Positions 6,006-7,543 of a stretch of 7,543 nucleotides of DNA are shown here, one piece after another. Numbering within the stretch: position 1 is the first letter of the stretch; every line of letters begins with the position of its first letter. The notes under the pieces are model-generated. The model did not search any database and was not told the origin of the DNA. It saw only the letters and a program-made list of their open reading frames with translations. The stretch covers positions 1 to 7,543 of the forward strand of contig URST01000090.1 in NCBI GenBank assembly GCA_900550585.1, read 5' to 3'. This DNA is from an uncultured Eubacteriales bacterium (GTDB lineage: Bacteria; Bacillota; Clostridia; Oscillospirales; Oscillospiraceae). The position numbers were made by a program, and so were the translations under genes.

Positions 6006-6019
6006 AAGTGTGATAAGAT
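5990..6019 (+). promoter_or_regulatory. Probable promoter of the TetR-family gene
   Basis: TAAGAT (6014-6019) is preceded by TGA (extended -10); the best -35 is the weak TTGCTT (5990-5995) at 18 bp. The predicted leader of about 40 bases includes a small GC hairpin, GCGGA/TCCGC (6032-6045), just before the ribosome site. An alternative pair, TTGTAA (5996-6001) with TATTCA (6019-6024), has 17-bp spacing. Confidence 0.5.
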
Positions 6020-6026
6020 ATTCACA
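6009..6026. promoter_or_regulatory. Second inverted repeat over the tetR -10 box
   Basis: TGTGA and TCACA are separated by eight bases and enclose the proposed -10 box. It could be a second operator. The arms look like CRP or Rex half-sites, but those have six bases between the same arms, so I do not assign it to either. Confidence 0.3.
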
Positions 6027-6064
6027 ATACAGCGGATACGTCCGCACGGGTGGAGGTGGCGCAC

Positions 6065-6637
6065 ATGGAGGATATGACCGTAGACCGCCGCGTAAGAAAG
6101 ACGAAAAAGCAGCTGCGCCAGGCGCTGATGCACCTCATGTCGGAAAAGCCGTCCCGCAGCATCTCCGTCCGGGAGCTGGCGGAGCGGGCCGACATCAACC
6201 GGGGCACGTTCTATATCCACTATAAGGACGTGGGCGATCTGCTGCAGCGGCTGGAGGACGAAATGGCCGAGCGGCTCATTCTGGTATGCCGCAAGCACGC
6301 CCACAGCAGCGGCGAGGGCAGCGCCTATCCCTATCTGGCAGACCTGTACCGCTTCGCAAGAGACAACGCGGACCTATGTCTGGTGCTGCTGGGTCCCAAC
6401 GGTGACCGGGCCTATACGGAGCGCATCTGCGCCATTCTGCGGGACTACTTCCTGCGGGATTTCGTGGCCCGCTTCTACGGCGGCGATCCGGAGCGGCTGT
6501 CCTACTTCTGTCACTTTATCGTATCGGGGAACCTGTCGCTGACGCTGAAGTGGCTGCAGAACGGCGCGAAGGAGACGCCGGAGGAAATGGCCGCCCTGGC
6601 CGGTACGCTCATTATGGGCGGCGTCCGGGTACTGTGA
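6065..6637 (+). CDS. TetR/AcrR-family transcriptional regulator
   Basis: One-component DNA-binding regulator of 190 residues, the normal TetR size (180-210). The N-terminal domain is clear: RKTKKQLRQALMHLM (11-25, helix 1), then the helix-turn-helix ISVRELAERADINRGTFYIHYKD (33-55), with the GTFYxHYKD signature of the recognition helix. The rest is the ligand-binding and dimerisation region; its tail, SGNLSLTLKWLQNGAKETPEEMA (154-176), resembles the C-terminal domain of DhaS-like TetR proteins. The inducer and targets cannot be read from the sequence. The ATG at 6065 is chosen because GGAGG (6052-6056) lies eight bases before it; a GTG at 6050 would overlap that site. It diverges from spoIVA and has two inverted repeats across its own promoter, which suggests autoregulation. 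The next gene is convergent, so the neighbours give no obvious target. Confidence 0.92.
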   Translation: MEDMTVDRRVRKTKKQLRQALMHLMSEKPSRSISVRELAERADINRGTFYIHYKDVGDLLQRLEDEMAERLILVCRKHAHSSGEGSAYPYLADLYRFARDNADLCLVLLGPNGDRAYTERICAILRDYFLRDFVARFYGGDPERLSYFCHFIVSGNLSLTLKWLQNGAKETPEEMAALAGTLIMGGVRVL

Positions 6638-6644
6638 GAAAAAA

Positions 6645-6687
6645 GCATGAAAAAACATCCCTCATGTGAGGGATGTTTTTTTCATGC
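6645..6687. terminator. Bidirectional terminator between tetR and the DUF2500 gene
   Basis: GCATG, AAAAAA and CATCCCTCA (6645-6664) pair with TGAGGGATG, a run of seven T and CATGC (6667-6687), a stem of about 20 bp with one bulged T. The A and T tracts on either side of the GC-rich core let it end transcription from both directions. It starts 7 bases after the tetR stop and 7 bases beyond the DUF2500 stop. Confidence 0.9.
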
Positions 6688-6694
6688 GTGATAG

Positions 6695-7180
6695 TCAAAG
6701 CTCCGGGTCCCAGCTGCGGCGTTCCCGGCTCTGCGGGGCGTCCTCCTGCACCGGCTCTGCCGTGCTCTGTGCGGCGGCAGTCCCCTGCCGCTGGAAATCC
6801 ACAAAACGGGTGCCCTGAAATGTCAGGAGACCGGCATCACCCTCGGCCAGCAGGCCGTACTCCTGACCGGAGAGACGCAGCTCCGAGCGGTCGCCGCCGT
6901 CAAACTCGAAGGTGGCGTAGTAGGTGGTGGAGCGCGTGGTGTGTCCCGCTCCGTTGCCGTGGTGATGGTGGACACTGACGTTCTCCCGCTTTGCCACGAC
7001 TCTGGCAGCAACGGTCAATCTGGGTGAACGGTTGTTTTTGCTCCACTCCATCAGGCTCTTGCCGGCGTTGAACATGAACACAAAGAGGATGCCGACAAAC
7101 ACCACCGCGAATAGGATCTGGAATAGGCCCAGACCGCCAAAGCCGAACATACCTGAATGAAAACCAAATGCAGTTGACAT
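6695..7180 (-). CDS. DUF2500 domain membrane-anchored protein
   Basis: Protein of unknown function, 161 residues. It has one hydrophobic segment at about 17-38 (LGLFQILFAVVFVGILFVFM), probably an N-terminal membrane anchor, followed by a soluble region with the DUF2500 pattern: AARVVAKRENVS (58-69), TTYYATFEFDGGDRSELRLSGQEYGLL (85-111), EGDAGLLTFQGTRFVDFQR (113-131). The E. coli YhhM protein belongs to this family. A His-rich stretch HHHHGNGAGH (71-80) lies between the first two blocks, within the predicted beta-rich domain, and might bind metal. The C-terminal 30 residues are polar and end in SWDPEL. The ATG at 7180 has GGAGG (7188-7192) seven bases upstream and a good promoter. It lies 78 bases downstream of pcrA on the same strand but is probably transcribed separately or in addition. 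Family assignment is from memory of the pattern. Confidence 0.85.
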   Translation of the reverse strand: MSTAFGFHSGMFGFGGLGLFQILFAVVFVGILFVFMFNAGKSLMEWSKNNRSPRLTVAARVVAKRENVSVHHHHGNGAGHTTRSTTYYATFEFDGGDRSELRLSGQEYGLLAEGDAGLLTFQGTRFVDFQRQGTAAAQSTAEPVQEDAPQSRERRSWDPEL

Positions 7181-7206
7181 GGATACGCCTCCTTTCCTGT
7201 GATGAC

Positions 7207-7235
7207 AGTATAGCAGTTTTTCCGCCGGCTGTCCA
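7207..7235 (-). promoter_or_regulatory. Sigma-A-type promoter of the DUF2500 gene
   Basis: On the minus strand TGGACA (7230-7235, five of six consensus) and TATACT (7207-7212) are exactly 17 bp apart, and TGC precedes the -10. A leader of about 20 bases is expected. No convincing terminator separates it from the pcrA stop codon, so readthrough from pcrA is also possible. Confidence 0.78.
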
Positions 7236-7258
7236 GCAACCTCAGGTTTACAGCGGCA

Positions 7259-7543
7259 TCAGCCCTTGCTGAGATGACCCATGGCCGCCCGCAGCATCAG
7301 CTTTTTGGTGCCCGCGGTGTCAAAGGCCACCTCAATGAGAGCGTCGTTGCCCATGACCCGGACGGACAGCACCATGCCCTGTCCGAAGGCATCGTGGCGC
7401 ACGCTCTCCCCCGGCGCCAGCTGCATCAGACCGCCGGCAGGCGCGGTTTTGCGCCCGGTGCCCGATGCCGTCTGGAGCGGCTTTTTGGCGGGTACGGCCG
7501 CCGAGTAGGATGTGGTGACCGACGAGGTGCGGCGGCTCTGGCC
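7259..7543 (-). CDS. pcrA: ATP-dependent DNA helicase PcrA/UvrD, C-terminal end only
   Basis: The last 94 codons of a superfamily 1A helicase; the motor domains (normally about 650 residues) lie outside the window. Residues 1-40 of this piece form a low-complexity, Ser/Thr/Ala/Pro-rich linker. The remainder, PGESVRHDAFGQGMVLSV (44-61) through DALIEVAFDTAGTKKLM (67-83), matches the Tudor-like C-terminal domain of PcrA, with the pattern G-x-x-V-x-H-x-x-F-G-x-G-x-V and a closing KKLM. In Gram-positive bacteria PcrA acts in replication, repair and removal of recombination intermediates, and this terminal domain contacts RNA polymerase. The stop TGA (7259-7261) is followed on the same strand by the DUF2500 gene. 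The identification rests on the tail alone; a UvrD-type paralogue is the main alternative. Confidence 0.85.
   Translation of the reverse strand, partial: GQSRRTSSVTTSYSAAVPAKKPLQTASGTGRKTAPAGGLMQLAPGESVRHDAFGQGMVLSVRVMGNDALIEVAFDTAGTKKLMLRAAMGHLSKG

Noticed and set aside
6009..6026. CRP- or Rex-type binding site
   Set aside because: The arms TGTGA and TCACA fit, but the spacing is eight bases whereas both known site types need six between these arms.
6050..6064. Upstream GTG start for the TetR-family gene
   Set aside because: This start overlaps the GGAGG ribosome site (6052-6056) that is correctly spaced for the ATG at 6065.
7181..7258. Terminator between pcrA and the DUF2500 gene
   Set aside because: Only a 4-bp stem (AACC/GGTT) is visible, with no following T-run; not enough to call.

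Overview
This window reads as chromosome of a GC-rich, endospore-forming Firmicute. The likeliest source is a gut anaerobe of the Oscillospiraceae/Ruminococcaceae type. The reasons are a SpoIVA spore-coat ATPase, a PcrA-type helicase tail, strong GGAGG ribosome sites, sigma-A-like promoters and high-GC coding sequence broken by AT-rich promoter islands. The family-level assignment is inference. I see no mobile element, CRISPR array, rRNA or tRNA, and no clearly new multi-gene system.

Layout from left to right: a class II fructose-bisphosphate aldolase (minus strand, 3' end outside the window) and a 412-residue phosphofructokinase (plus) diverge from a short AT-rich region, where their -35 boxes lie only 11 bp apart. 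The phosphofructokinase converges on coaX (type III pantothenate kinase, minus), and one bidirectional hairpin closes both. Upstream of coaX, on the same strand, come gap (glyceraldehyde-3-phosphate dehydrogenase) and then spoIVA. Each has its own terminator, and coaX and gap have their own visible promoters. SpoIVA diverges from a TetR-family regulator (plus). The regulator converges on a small membrane-anchored DUF2500 protein (minus) across a second bidirectional hairpin. The right edge holds the last 94 codons of a PcrA/UvrD helicase (minus).

The theme of the left half is central glycolysis: fructose-6-phosphate phosphorylation, aldol cleavage and triose-phosphate oxidation, with coenzyme A biosynthesis next to them. 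Two enzymes look non-standard. The phosphofructokinase carries the two residues associated with pyrophosphate use rather than ATP (D116 and K142). The GAPDH lacks the Asp and Pro that normally fix NAD specificity. All three glycolytic promoters carry an ATTTGC/GCAAAT half-site at or beside the -35 box, and gap has it as a perfect palindrome, so a common regulator is possible. The right half is a set of single-gene units. The tetR promoter overlaps two inverted repeats that could be its own operators.

No gene-free stretch exceeds 300 bases. The longest, 4124-4408, holds the gap promoter region, two palindromes and the spoIVA terminator. Long open frames opposite the real genes are common here because of the GC-rich codon usage, and I judged them spurious.
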